The translations under genes were made by a program, and so were the position numbers. A stretch of 6,427 bases of DNA from Candidatus Luteimonas excrementigallinarum. GTDB lineage: Bacteria > Pseudomonadota > Gammaproteobacteria > Xanthomonadales > Xanthomonadaceae. The stretch lies in contig DXCY01000185.1 of NCBI GenBank assembly GCA_019115725.1, positions 1 to 6,427 of the forward strand, in the 5' to 3' direction. Below are positions 1 to 6,105 of the stretch, piece after piece (within the stretch, counting starts at the first letter, position 1; each line of letters opens with the position of its first letter). Below the pieces are notes generated by a model. The model did no database searches, had not been told where the DNA came from, and saw only the letters and a program-made list of their open reading frames with translations.

Positions 1-295
1 AGCCGGAGTGTGGCTGCACGTTGGCGTAGTCGGCGCCGAACAGCTCGCACAGTCGCTCGATCGCCAGCCGCTCGGCCACGTCCACGAACTCGCAGCCGCC
101 GTAGTAGCGGCGCCCGGGGTAGCCCTCGGCGTACTTGTTGGTCAGCTTGGAGCCCTGCGCTTCCATCACCCGCGGGCTGGCGTAGTTCTCCGAAGCGATC
201 AGCTCAACGTGATCCTCCTGCCGCCGCCCTTCATCTGCGATGGCCGCGGCCAGCTCCGGGTCGTAGCCTTCGATGCTCGCGTCTTTGGGAAACAT
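1..295 (-). CDS. glyA: Serine hydroxymethyltransferase, N-terminal part (runs off the left edge)
   Basis: Reading leftward from the ATG at 295-293 gives 98 residues with no stop before the window edge. The enzyme is cytosolic and PLP-dependent; it interconverts serine plus tetrahydrofolate with glycine plus 5,10-methylene-tetrahydrofolate, the main source of one-carbon units. The translated segment carries the family's N-terminal blocks: HVELIASENY (29-38), SPRVMEAQGS (40-49), LTNKYAEGYPG (51-61), RRYYGGCEFVD (62-72) and the FGADYANVQPHSG run (86-98). Ser35, Tyr55, Glu57 and Tyr65 lie in conserved substrate or cofactor segments of this family. The PLP-binding lysine lies further on and cannot be seen. 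The start is supported by an AGGAG ribosome site (307-303) seven bases upstream and by agreement with the usual GlyA N-terminus. The gene is divergent from ettA. Identification by remembered family motifs is very secure; the rest of the gene is outside the window. Confidence 0.97.
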   Translation of the reverse strand, partial: MFPKDASIEGYDPELAAAIADEGRRQEDHVELIASENYASPRVMEAQGSKLTNKYAEGYPGRRYYGGCEFVDVAERLAIERLCELFGADYANVQPHSG

Positions 296-330
296 TCAAC
301 TTCTCCTGATGGGGGCGGGGCAATGCCCTG

Positions 331-336
331 ATTGTA
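331..336 (-). promoter_or_regulatory. Candidate -10 box for glyA
   Basis: On the minus strand the hexamer is TACAAT, five of six matches to the sigma-70 -10 consensus, in a short A/T-richer patch of otherwise very GC-rich DNA. It would start transcription near 324-326 and give a leader of about 30 bases before the glyA ATG. No good -35 is visible: the best at usable spacing is GTGCCG (361-356), three of six with a 19-base spacer. The assignment rests on the -10 and its position. Confidence 0.4.
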
Positions 337-407
337 GCTTTTCGGCCGCGCCCGGCGGCACCCTGCGCACCGTGGCAGACAGGCACTGCGGGCCAGGGGT
401 GAAAAAC

Positions 408-424
408 CTGGGGCCCGACCCCAG
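408..424. repeat. Short perfect inverted repeat beside the ettA -10 box
   Basis: CTGGGG (408-413) and CCCCAG (419-424) are exact reverse complements separated by the five bases CCCGA. The repeat ends one base before the TATAAT at 426-431, so it occupies the spacer where a -35 to -10 interval would lie, and it is upstream of the predicted ettA transcript. That position would suit an operator half-site pair. It could also be chance, since six-base GC-only palindromes are common at this base composition. I recognise no known regulator site in it. Confidence 0.3.
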
Positions 425-425
425 T

Positions 426-431
426 TATAAT
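426..431 (+). promoter_or_regulatory. Candidate -10 box for ettA (perfect consensus TATAAT)
   Basis: An exact sigma-70 -10 hexamer lies 66 bases before the ettA start codon, in the divergent intergenic region. Transcription would begin about 437-439, giving a leader of roughly 60 bases. The -35 side is poor: positions 401-409 are an A-rich run with no TTG core at 16-19 base spacing, and there is no TG extension just before the hexamer. The promoter may therefore be weak or activator-assisted. A perfect TATAAT in DNA this GC-rich, and in the right place, is the main support. Confidence 0.6.
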
Positions 432-452
432 GTTCCGATCACCTCAACGCCC

Positions 453-480
453 CTGGCCCGTCCTCCCACGGGCCGGTTTT
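453..480 (+). terminator. Terminator-like hairpin with T-run in the ettA leader (possible attenuator)
   Basis: GGCCCGT (455-461) pairs perfectly with ACGGGCC (468-474) around a six-base loop. The stem can be lengthened by a T-G wobble (454/475) and a C-G pair (453/476). Four T residues (477-480) follow the stem at once. GC-rich stem plus T-run is the form of an intrinsic terminator, though four Ts is short. It is directional: the minus strand has no T-run after the stem. It lies between the predicted ettA promoter and the ettA start, and no rightward gene precedes it for it to terminate. An attenuation role in ettA expression is therefore the natural reading, but this is inference. No ATG, GTG or TTG start occurs in the predicted transcript before the ettA ATG, so a leader peptide is not evident. 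Confidence 0.45.
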
Positions 481-497
481 CGCCTGCGGAGCCCTCC

Positions 498-2159
498 ATG
501 TCGCAATACATCTACACCATGAATCGGGTGTCCAAGGTCGTGCCGCCCAAGCGGCAGATCATCAAGGACATCTCGCTCAGCTTCTTCCCCGGCGCCAAGA
601 TCGGCCTGCTGGGCCTGAACGGCTCCGGCAAGTCCACGGTGCTGCGGATCATGGCCGGCGTGGATACCGATTTCGAAGGCGAGGCGCGCCCGCAGCCGGG
701 CATCAAGGTCGGCTACCTGGCCCAGGAGCCTGAGCTCAACCCCGAGCACACCGTGCGCGAGGCGGTGGAGGAAGGCGTGGGCGAGGTGCTGCAGGCCCAG
801 GCCGCGCTGGAGGCCGTATATGCCGCCTACGCCGAGGAAGGGGCCGATTTCGACGCCCTGGCGAAGGAGCAGGAGCGGCTGGAGGCGATCCTGGCCAGCG
901 GCGACGCCAACACCCTGGAGCAGCAGCTGGAAGTGGCCGCCGACGCGCTGCGCCTGCCGCCCTGGGACGCGATCGTGGGCAAGCTGTCCGGCGGCGAGAA
1001 GCGCCGCGTGGCCCTGTGCCGCCTGCTGCTGCAGAAGCCCGACATGCTGCTGCTGGACGAGCCCACCAACCACCTGGACGCCGAGTCGGTCGAATGGCTG
1101 GAACAGTTCCTGGCCCGCTACACCGGCACCGTGGTGGCCGTCACCCATGACCGCTACTTCCTCGACAACGCCGCCGAGTGGATTCTCGAGCTCGATCGCG
1201 GCCGCGGGATTCCGTGGAAGGGCAACTACACCGAGTGGCTGGAGCAGAAGGAAGACCGGCTCAAGCGCGAGGAAGCCGGCGAGAAGGCGCGCCAGAAGGC
1301 GATCCAGAAGGAGCTGGAGTGGGCCCGCAGCAATGCCAAGGGCGGCCGCTCCAAGGGCAAGGCCCGTCTGGCCCGGATGGAGGAGCTGCAGTCGGTCGAC
1401 TACCAGAAGCGCCAGGAGACCAACGAGATCTTCATCCCGCCGGGCGAGCGCCTGGGCAGCAAGGTGATGGAGTTCAAGAATGTCTCCAAGAGCTTTGGCG
1501 ACCGCCTGCTGATCGACAACCTGAGCTTCATCGTGCCGCCCGGCGCGATCGTGGGCATCATCGGCCCCAACGGCGCCGGCAAGTCGACCCTGTTCAAGAT
1601 GATCACCGGCCAGGAAAAGCCGGATTCGGGCTCGATCGAGTTGGGCCCGACGGTCGACATCGCCTACGTGGACCAGAGCCGCGACAAGCTGGAAGGCAAC
1701 CACAACGTCTTCCATGAAATTTCCGGCGGCGCCGACATCCTCAACATCAACGGCATCGAGATCCAGTCGCGGGCCTACATCGGCCGCTTCAACTTCAAGG
1801 GCCAGGACCAGCAGAAGATGGTCGGCACCCTGTCCGGTGGTGAGCGCGGCCGGCTGCACATGGCCAAGACCCTGCTGCAGGGCGGCAACGTGCTGCTGCT
1901 GGACGAACCGTCCAACGACCTTGACGTGGAAACCCTGCGCGCCCTTGAAGACGCGTTGCTGGAGTTCCCCGGCAACACCTTCGTGATCAGCCATGACCGC
2001 TGGTTCCTGGACCGCGTGGCCACCCACATCCTGGCGTTCGAGGGCGATTCGCACGTGGAGTTCTTCCAGGGCAACTACCGCGAGTACGAGGAAGACAAGA
2101 AGCGGCGCCTGGGCGATGACGCCGGCCCGAAGCGGCTGCGCTTCAAGGCACTGAAGTAA
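498..2159 (+). CDS. ettA: Energy-dependent translational throttle protein EttA (ABC-F ATPase)
   Basis: This 553-residue cytosolic ABC-F protein matches EttA in length (about 555 in E. coli) and in its N-terminus, MSQYIYTMNRVSKVVPPKR. EttA binds the ribosomal E site and gates entry into the elongation cycle according to the ATP/ADP ratio. Two ABC domains are complete. Domain 1 has Walker A GLNGSGKST (39-47), signature LSGGE (163-167) and Walker B ending in DEPTNHLD with catalytic Glu188. Domain 2 has GPNGAGKST (356-364), LSGGE (445-449) and DEPSNDLD with Glu470. Both glutamates fall at the E. coli EttA numbers. There are no membrane segments. The charged K/R/E-rich linker, roughly 241-300, corresponds to the arm contacting P-site tRNA. 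The reading frame is open upstream to 273, but the ATG at 498 is chosen from family agreement and a GGAG (488-491) six bases before it. A TAA stop and a strong hairpin follow, then pyrF. Confidence 0.97.
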   Translation: MSQYIYTMNRVSKVVPPKRQIIKDISLSFFPGAKIGLLGLNGSGKSTVLRIMAGVDTDFEGEARPQPGIKVGYLAQEPELNPEHTVREAVEEGVGEVLQAQAALEAVYAAYAEEGADFDALAKEQERLEAILASGDANTLEQQLEVAADALRLPPWDAIVGKLSGGEKRRVALCRLLLQKPDMLLLDEPTNHLDAESVEWLEQFLARYTGTVVAVTHDRYFLDNAAEWILELDRGRGIPWKGNYTEWLEQKEDRLKREEAGEKARQKAIQKELEWARSNAKGGRSKGKARLARMEELQSVDYQKRQETNEIFIPPGERLGSKVMEFKNVSKSFGDRLLIDNLSFIVPPGAIVGIIGPNGAGKSTLFKMITGQEKPDSGSIELGPTVDIAYVDQSRDKLEGNHNVFHEISGGADILNINGIEIQSRAYIGRFNFKGQDQQKMVGTLSGGERGRLHMAKTLLQGGNVLLLDEPSNDLDVETLRALEDALLEFPGNTFVISHDRWFLDRVATHILAFEGDSHVEFFQGNYREYEEDKKRRLGDDAGPKRLRFKALK

Positions 2160-2165
2160 GCGATT

Positions 2166-2192
2166 GCCCGTGGCCGTCCGGCGGCCACGGGC
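2166..2192 (+). terminator. Strong hairpin between ettA and pyrF, no T-run
   Basis: An 11-bp perfect stem, 2166-2176 against 2182-2192, encloses the five-base loop TCCGG. It starts seven bases after the ettA stop codon. Ten or eleven GC-rich pairs would make a very stable RNA structure, but the bases after it (CACAGGCACC) contain no T-run, so it is not a standard intrinsic terminator. It may protect the ettA 3' end, partly reduce readthrough into pyrF, or act with a factor. The stem itself is certain; its role is not. Confidence 0.45.
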
Positions 2193-2214
2193 CACAGGCA
2201 CCGGGGAACCAGGC

Positions 2215-3051
2215 ATGTCCTTCATCAACACGCTGCGCGATCGCTGGCACACCGCCGACACCCTGGTGTGCGTTGGGCTGGACCCGGAGCCGGCGAAGTT
2301 CCCGGCCAGGTTCGCCAACGATCCGGACGCGGTGTTCACCTTCTGCCGCGACATTGCCGACGCCACGGCGGAGTTCGCCTGCGCCTTCAAGCCGCAGATC
2401 GCGCACTTTGCCGCGTTGGGGGCGGAGGACGCGCTGCAGCGCCTGGTGGCGCATCTGCGCCAGGCCCACCCCTCGGTACCCGTGATCCTGGACGCCAAGC
2501 GCGGCGACATCGGCTCCACCGCACAGCACTATGCCGCCGAGGCGTTCAAGCGCTACGGCGCCCACGCGGTGACCGCCAACCCCTACCTGGGGCGCGATTC
2601 GGTGCAGCCCTTCCTCGACCATGCCGACCGCGGCGTGGTGATCCTGTGCCGCACCTCAAACCCCGGCGCCGCCGATCTGCAGGACCTGCCTGTGCGCGGC
2701 GCGGACGGCCGGGAGCGCCCGCTCTATCAGCACGTGGCCGAAACAATCGCCCGCGACTGGAACGGCCACGGCAACTGCGCCCTGGTGGTCGGTGCCACCT
2801 GGCCCGAACAGCTGCGCGAAGTACGCGCGATTGTGGGTTCCGGCATGCCGCTGCTGGTCCCGGGCGTGGGCGCCCAGGGCGGCGATGCGGAGGCGGTGGT
2901 GCGCAATGCCCGGAGCGAAGACGGCACCGGCCTGATGGTCAGTTCCTCGCGCGCGATCCTCTACGCCTCATCCGCCGACGATTACGCCCAGGCCGCCGCC
3001 ACCGCCGCCCGCAGCCTGCGCGACACCATCAACCGCGCCCGCGGGGCCTGA
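2215..3051 (+). CDS. pyrF: Orotidine 5'-phosphate decarboxylase, type 2
   Basis: The 278-residue product converts OMP to UMP, the last step of de novo pyrimidine synthesis, in the cytosol. It belongs to the longer type 2 group (about 270-280 residues), not the roughly 240-residue E. coli type. The motifs seen are CVGLDPEP (19-26), AFKPQ with Lys59, the catalytic DAKRGDIGSTA block with Asp93, Lys95 and Asp98, the C-terminal phosphate-binding loop VPGVGAQGGD (215-224), and SSSRAILYA (243-251) with the phosphate-contacting Arg246. The Lys-Asp-Lys-Asp active-site set is complete. An in-frame TTG at 2164 lies inside the upstream hairpin and is an unlikely start; the ATG at 2215 has GGGGA (2203-2207) seven bases before it and begins at the usual point of the fold. 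It follows ettA by 55 bases in the same direction and may share its transcript or have its own start. It converges on pncB. Confidence 0.95.
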   Translation: MSFINTLRDRWHTADTLVCVGLDPEPAKFPARFANDPDAVFTFCRDIADATAEFACAFKPQIAHFAALGAEDALQRLVAHLRQAHPSVPVILDAKRGDIGSTAQHYAAEAFKRYGAHAVTANPYLGRDSVQPFLDHADRGVVILCRTSNPGAADLQDLPVRGADGRERPLYQHVAETIARDWNGHGNCALVVGATWPEQLREVRAIVGSGMPLLVPGVGAQGGDAEAVVRNARSEDGTGLMVSSSRAILYASSADDYAQAAATAARSLRDTINRARGA

Positions 3052-3065
3052 TCCGGCCTACGGGC
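3037..3065. terminator. Possible bidirectional hairpin across the pyrF and pncB stop codons
   Basis: GCCCG (3037-3041) can pair with CGGGC (3061-3065), and inside it GGCC (3045-3048) with GGCC (3055-3058), leaving a six-base loop and a small interior loop. The structure straddles both stop codons at the convergent junction, where a shared terminator would be expected. There is no T-run on either strand and the pairing is imperfect, so chance pairing in GC-rich sequence is quite possible. Confidence 0.2.
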
Positions 3066-4239
3066 TGGCGACATTGAACACCTGGCGCAGGTAGGCGAGG
3101 TAGCCGGGGTCGTCACACATGGTTTTACCCGGCGAGTCACTGAGCTTGGCCACGGGCTGGCCGTTGCAGCGGACCATCTTCATCACGATGCTCAGCGGCG
3201 GCACGCCCAGGTCGTTGGTGAGGTTGGTGCCGATGCCGAACGACATCTTCGCCCGCCCGCGGAAACGCGCGTACAGGCGCATCACCTGGTCCATGTCCAA
3301 CCCGTCGCTGAACACCAGCACCTTGGAATTGGGGTCCAGCCGGTAGCCCTGCAGGTGCGCGATCATGCGCTCGCCCCACTCGAACGGATCGCCGGAATCA
3401 TGGCGCATGCCGTCGAACAGCTTGCAGAAGTACAGGTCGAAATCGCGCAGGAACGCATCCAGCCCGATCACGTCGGTCAGCGCGATGCCAAGATCGCCGC
3501 GGTACTCGCGCGCCCAGCTGTCGAACGCCGCGATCTGCGAATCACGCAGCCGCGGGCCCAGCGCCTGGAACGCCTGCAGCCACTCGTGGGCCATGGTGCC
3601 CTGCGGATTCAGTCCCAGCCGCCGGGCCAGGTCGAGGTTGCTGGTGCCGGCGAACTTCGGGCCCAGCTCCTCGGCCAGCATCTCCACCACCTCGCCGTGC
3701 CAGGCGCGCGAGTAGCGCCGGCGGGTGCCGAAGTCGGTGATCCGGCAGTCCTCGTAGCCCACCGCTTCGCGCAGCTGGGCCGCCTTGCCGCGCAGCCGGC
3801 GCAGGCCCTCGCCGCGGACTTCCGGGCCCGCGCCGTGAGCCATGTGCAGCTCGCTGATGATGGCCAGCAGCGGCACTTCGAACAGGATCGTGTGCAGCCA
3901 CGGGCCCGCCACCTCAAGCTCGATCCCGCCGGCCTCGGCCTCCGAACGGCGCAACGTCACATACTTGCGATCCAGCCGGAACAGCCCGAGAAAATCGATG
4001 AAGTCCGGCTTCATGAAGCGCAGCCCGCCGAGGTAATCCAGTTCCTCCGGCGTGAATCGCAGGCTGCACAGCGCGTCGATCTCCGCGGAAATCGCGTCCA
4101 TGTGCCGGGCCAGATCGACCCCCGGCGTGCGGCAGCGGAAGCGGTACACCGCGTGCGCGCCGGGATGCTGGTGCAGCACCGCCTGCATCATGGTGAGCTT
4201 GTAGAGATCGGTGTCGAGCAGCGATTCAATGACCGGCAT
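3058..4239 (-). CDS. pncB: Nicotinate phosphoribosyltransferase
   Basis: The 393-residue product joins nicotinate to PRPP to form nicotinate mononucleotide with ATP hydrolysis, the entry step of the Preiss-Handler NAD salvage route; it is cytosolic. Length is close to the enterobacterial enzyme (about 400). Seen motifs are SLLDTDLYKLTMMQA (6-20), typical of the N-terminus; ITDFGTRRRYS in the middle; GTMAHEW with His218, matching the histidine phosphorylated in the Salmonella enzyme (His219); MRHDSGDP (278-285); and the FGIGTNLTND loop near the C-terminus. The frame is open well upstream, but that extension is low-complexity and lies antisense to nothing conserved. The ATG at 4239 fits the family start and has GAGGA (4248-4244) four bases before it, a rather short spacing. 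The stop codon is 6 bases from that of pyrF. It lies 71 bases behind a glycosyltransferase gene in the same direction and may be cotranscribed; no clear promoter is seen in that gap. Confidence 0.96.
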   Translation of the reverse strand: MPVIESLLDTDLYKLTMMQAVLHQHPGAHAVYRFRCRTPGVDLARHMDAISAEIDALCSLRFTPEELDYLGGLRFMKPDFIDFLGLFRLDRKYVTLRRSEAEAGGIELEVAGPWLHTILFEVPLLAIISELHMAHGAGPEVRGEGLRRLRGKAAQLREAVGYEDCRITDFGTRRRYSRAWHGEVVEMLAEELGPKFAGTSNLDLARRLGLNPQGTMAHEWLQAFQALGPRLRDSQIAAFDSWAREYRGDLGIALTDVIGLDAFLRDFDLYFCKLFDGMRHDSGDPFEWGERMIAHLQGYRLDPNSKVLVFSDGLDMDQVMRLYARFRGRAKMSFGIGTNLTNDLGVPPLSIVMKMVRCNGQPVAKLSDSPGKTMCDDPGYLAYLRQVFNVASP

Positions 4240-4297
4240 GGCGTCCTCGGATGGATTCCCCGGTAACCTTTCCGGCCGCCTGCGCAGCGCGCGCGGG

Positions 4298-4320
4298 CCG
4301 GGCTCCGGGCTCAGCCCCGG
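4298..4320. repeat. Tandem 7-bp repeat and small hairpin at the glycosyltransferase stop
   Basis: CCGGGCT occurs twice in tandem (4298-4304 and 4305-4311), and the second copy can pair, with one bulged base, with the following GCCCCGG (4314-4320), placing the glycosyltransferase stop codon in the loop. The 71-base gap 4240-4310 upstream of pncB otherwise shows only the pncB ribosome site. The structure could slow or end transcription before pncB, but there is no T-run and the repeat may be coincidental. Confidence 0.25.
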
Positions 4321-5228
4321 GCGCGGCCGATCGCGCGCGCCACGGCAATGGGGAAACGGGCCCAGATCATCGCATACACCGCCAGGCGCACCGGAAGCGA
4401 GCGGGTGGGCGCCTCGAACCGCCTGAAGTAGCGCCCCAGGCCGCGATGCTTGTTCCACTCCACGAACACCGGCCGCGAGCGGCTGGACACCCCACGCACG
4501 TGCATCACCCGCGCCGGATTGGCCACCGCGATGACTGCGCCCGCCAACCGCGCGCGCCGGCACAGATCCAGGTCTTCGGCGTGCAGCCGGTAGCCCTCGT
4601 CGAAACCGCCCAATTCTTCGTACAGCGCGCGCGGCATCAGCATCAGCGCACCGGACACCGCCTGTACCGGCTGCAGCGGCTGGCTGTCATCGGGCGCGAT
4701 CGCCATGGCCGTCGCGGTGTTGCCGCCGCCCAGCAGGGCGAACAGCATGCCGCCGAAATCCGGATCACGCCGCCGCGCCGCCGGGTCACGCACGCCGTCT
4801 TCGTCCACCAGGTCCGCACCCAGCAGCACGCGGGGCGGTACGGAATCACCGGCGCTGCCATATACCTCCCGCGCCAGGGCCAGCATTCCGGCCAATGTCC
4901 CCGGCTCCAGCATCAGGTCCGGATTGATCATGGCCACCCAGTCGCCGTCCTCGGCACCGGCCGCGGCCACGCCCTGGTTGCAGGCCACACCAAAGCCGGG
5001 GTTGTCGGGATTGGCAATGAAGCGCACCCGCCGGTCGGCGGCCGCATGCCGCTGCACGATCGCCATGGTGCCGTCCGTCGAGTTGTTGTCGACCACCCGG
5101 ATGGTGGACACACATTCGGCCTCGCGCAGGCGCCGCAGGCACTCGTCGATGGTCGAGGCGCTCTGGTAGGTCACCACCACTGCAATGACCCCGCTGGTAA
5201 CGCGCTGCCGGTCCTCGCCCATGCTCAC
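4311..5228 (-). CDS. Family 2 glycosyltransferase, rhamnosyltransferase-like
   Basis: This 305-residue protein has the single GT-A domain of family 2 glycosyltransferases, which move a sugar from a nucleotide donor to a cell-envelope acceptor at the cytoplasmic face. Motifs in order are VVVTYQS (17-23), VVDNNSTDGT (45-54, donor-base binding), NPDNPGFGVACNQG (73-86), the DXD-equivalent INPD (101-104), and VSGALMLMPR (191-200) followed by GGFDEGY and HAEDLDLC with the likely catalytic pair Glu218-Asp219. The C-terminal EWNKHRGLGRYFRR stretch resembles WbbL/RfbF-type rhamnosyltransferases; the actual sugar is not determined by sequence alone. A hydrophobic segment near residues 285-300 may be membrane-associated. 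The start is either GTG at 5228, overlapping the upstream stop as GTGA, or ATG at 5222. GTG is chosen because a GGAG lies eight bases before it, against fourteen for the ATG. All expected catalytic motifs are present, unlike in its upstream partner. Confidence 0.9.
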   Translation of the reverse strand: MSMGEDRQRVTSGVIAVVVTYQSASTIDECLRRLREAECVSTIRVVDNNSTDGTMAIVQRHAAADRRVRFIANPDNPGFGVACNQGVAAAGAEDGDWVAMINPDLMLEPGTLAGMLALAREVYGSAGDSVPPRVLLGADLVDEDGVRDPAARRRDPDFGGMLFALLGGGNTATAMAIAPDDSQPLQPVQAVSGALMLMPRALYEELGGFDEGYRLHAEDLDLCRRARLAGAVIAVANPARVMHVRGVSSRSRPVFVEWNKHRGLGRYFRRFEAPTRSLPVRLAVYAMIWARFPIAVARAIGRARG

Positions 5229-6097
5229 GCTTCGGACTCCGCAGTGCCGGCAGCGTCATCCGCCTGGGCGAACAGCTCCTGCTGCTGCGCGGGCACTTCC
5301 AGCCCGGCCAGCGCCGCCTGCAGCTGATCGCGGGTCCGGTGCAGCGGATCGCGCATGATGAAACCGGCCAGCCGCGGATGCCAGTCCGGCCAACGCGAGG
5401 CCAGCGCCTCCATGTCACCATCGCCCGGGCCGCCCTCTCCGCCGCGGGCCACGAACGCCCGCTCGCACAGCACGTTGCGCCAGCCCAGTCCGGACAGCCG
5501 CAGCGACAGATCGATCAGCGCCGCGTACCAGGACCGGTAGCTGGAGGCATCCAGCCCGCCGGCACGCTGGCGGGCGCTGCCGCGGATCAACACGGCATGG
5601 CCGATCGCCGAGGGCAGCTCCGGATACAGCGGCGGCAGCTGCGCGCAGGCGCGGCCGAGACGGCCGAGGTCGGCAGGCATCGGCTCGATCTCGCCGATAC
5701 GCGGCCACGCGGCGGCCTCGCCGGCATTGCACCAGGGCGTGGCGGTGGCCACGGCGGCATCGCGCCGGAAGCAGGCGGCCAGTTCTTCCAGCCAGCCCGG
5801 CGCGGGGATGGCGTCGGCCGCCAGCACCGCCACGTCGGCATCGCCGCAGGCTTTCAGCACTTCGTCCAGGTGCGCCGCTTCGCCGATGCCGCGCTGGCGG
5901 CGGCTGTAGTCCGCGCGCAGTCGTGTGCCGGCCAGCCAGCGCTCGATGATCGCCAGCCCGCGCGGCCCGGCGCAGGCATCGTCGGCCAGCCACACCCGCG
6001 TTCCGGCCGGCGTGCCCGCATCCAGCGCGGCCAGGCAGGCATCCAGCGCGTCGTCATCAACCCCCAGCGGCAGCAGGACAACCGGCAGCCCCGACAT
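5225..6097 (-). CDS. Divergent glycosyltransferase family 2-like protein, probably lacking catalytic residues
   Basis: The 290-residue product is recognisable as a GT-A fold by pattern rather than by strong motifs. VWLADDACAGPRG (35-47) stands where family 2 enzymes have a DD-x-S-x-D donor site. VLAADAIPAPGWLEEL (91-106) matches the common LNSDTIVTPGWLE segment but has Ala-Ala-Asp for the DXD. TPWCNAG (120-126), a GHAVLIR strand (166-172) and GLGWRNVLCERAFVARGG (203-220) align with later family features. In relatives the catalytic EEND-type motif precedes that last block; here the place reads YAALIDLSLR, with neither glutamate. The tail from about 265 is Gln/Ala/Glu-rich. The start ATG at 6097 lies 8 bases after the secretin stop, with AGGA only two bases before it, so translational coupling is likely. 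No signal peptide or clear membrane segment is seen. The fold call is moderately sure; loss of activity is inference, and a non-catalytic partner or an unusual enzyme are both possible. Confidence 0.7.
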   Translation of the reverse strand: MSGLPVVLLPLGVDDDALDACLAALDAGTPAGTRVWLADDACAGPRGLAIIERWLAGTRLRADYSRRQRGIGEAAHLDEVLKACGDADVAVLAADAIPAPGWLEELAACFRRDAAVATATPWCNAGEAAAWPRIGEIEPMPADLGRLGRACAQLPPLYPELPSAIGHAVLIRGSARQRAGGLDASSYRSWYAALIDLSLRLSGLGWRNVLCERAFVARGGEGGPGDGDMEALASRWPDWHPRLAGFIMRDPLHRTRDQLQAALAGLEVPAQQQELFAQADDAAGTAESEA

Positions 6098-6105
6098 CGT
6101 CCTGC

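Noticed and set aside
10..309. Short plus-strand open frames over the left edge (8-331 and 10-309)
   Set aside because: They are antisense to the clear GlyA N-terminus and have Arg/Pro/Ser-rich or motif-free translations.
318..328. Small GGGC-AAT-GCCC palindrome near the glyA transcription start
   Set aside because: Four-base stems in DNA of this composition are expected by chance, and no functional context supports it.
273..497. A 75-codon N-terminal extension of EttA
   Set aside because: The extension runs through the glyA ribosome site, the -10 box and the leader hairpin. EttA proteins start at the MSQYIYT position, which has its own ribosome site.
444..2519. A 691-codon open frame on the minus strand across ettA and into pyrF
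   Set aside because: It is the antisense shadow of ettA in GC-rich DNA: composition is Leu/Gln/Gly/His-rich without recognisable domains, while the plus strand encodes a complete EttA with all motifs.
3355..4266. A 303-codon open frame on the plus strand opposite pncB
   Set aside because: It is antisense to a fully conserved nicotinate phosphoribosyltransferase, is Arg/Gln/Ala/His-rich, and has no motif of its own.
4251..5327. A 358-codon plus-strand open frame opposite the family 2 glycosyltransferase
   Set aside because: Shadow frame: rich in His/Arg/Gly/Gln with no domain, whereas the minus strand has a complete set of glycosyltransferase motifs.
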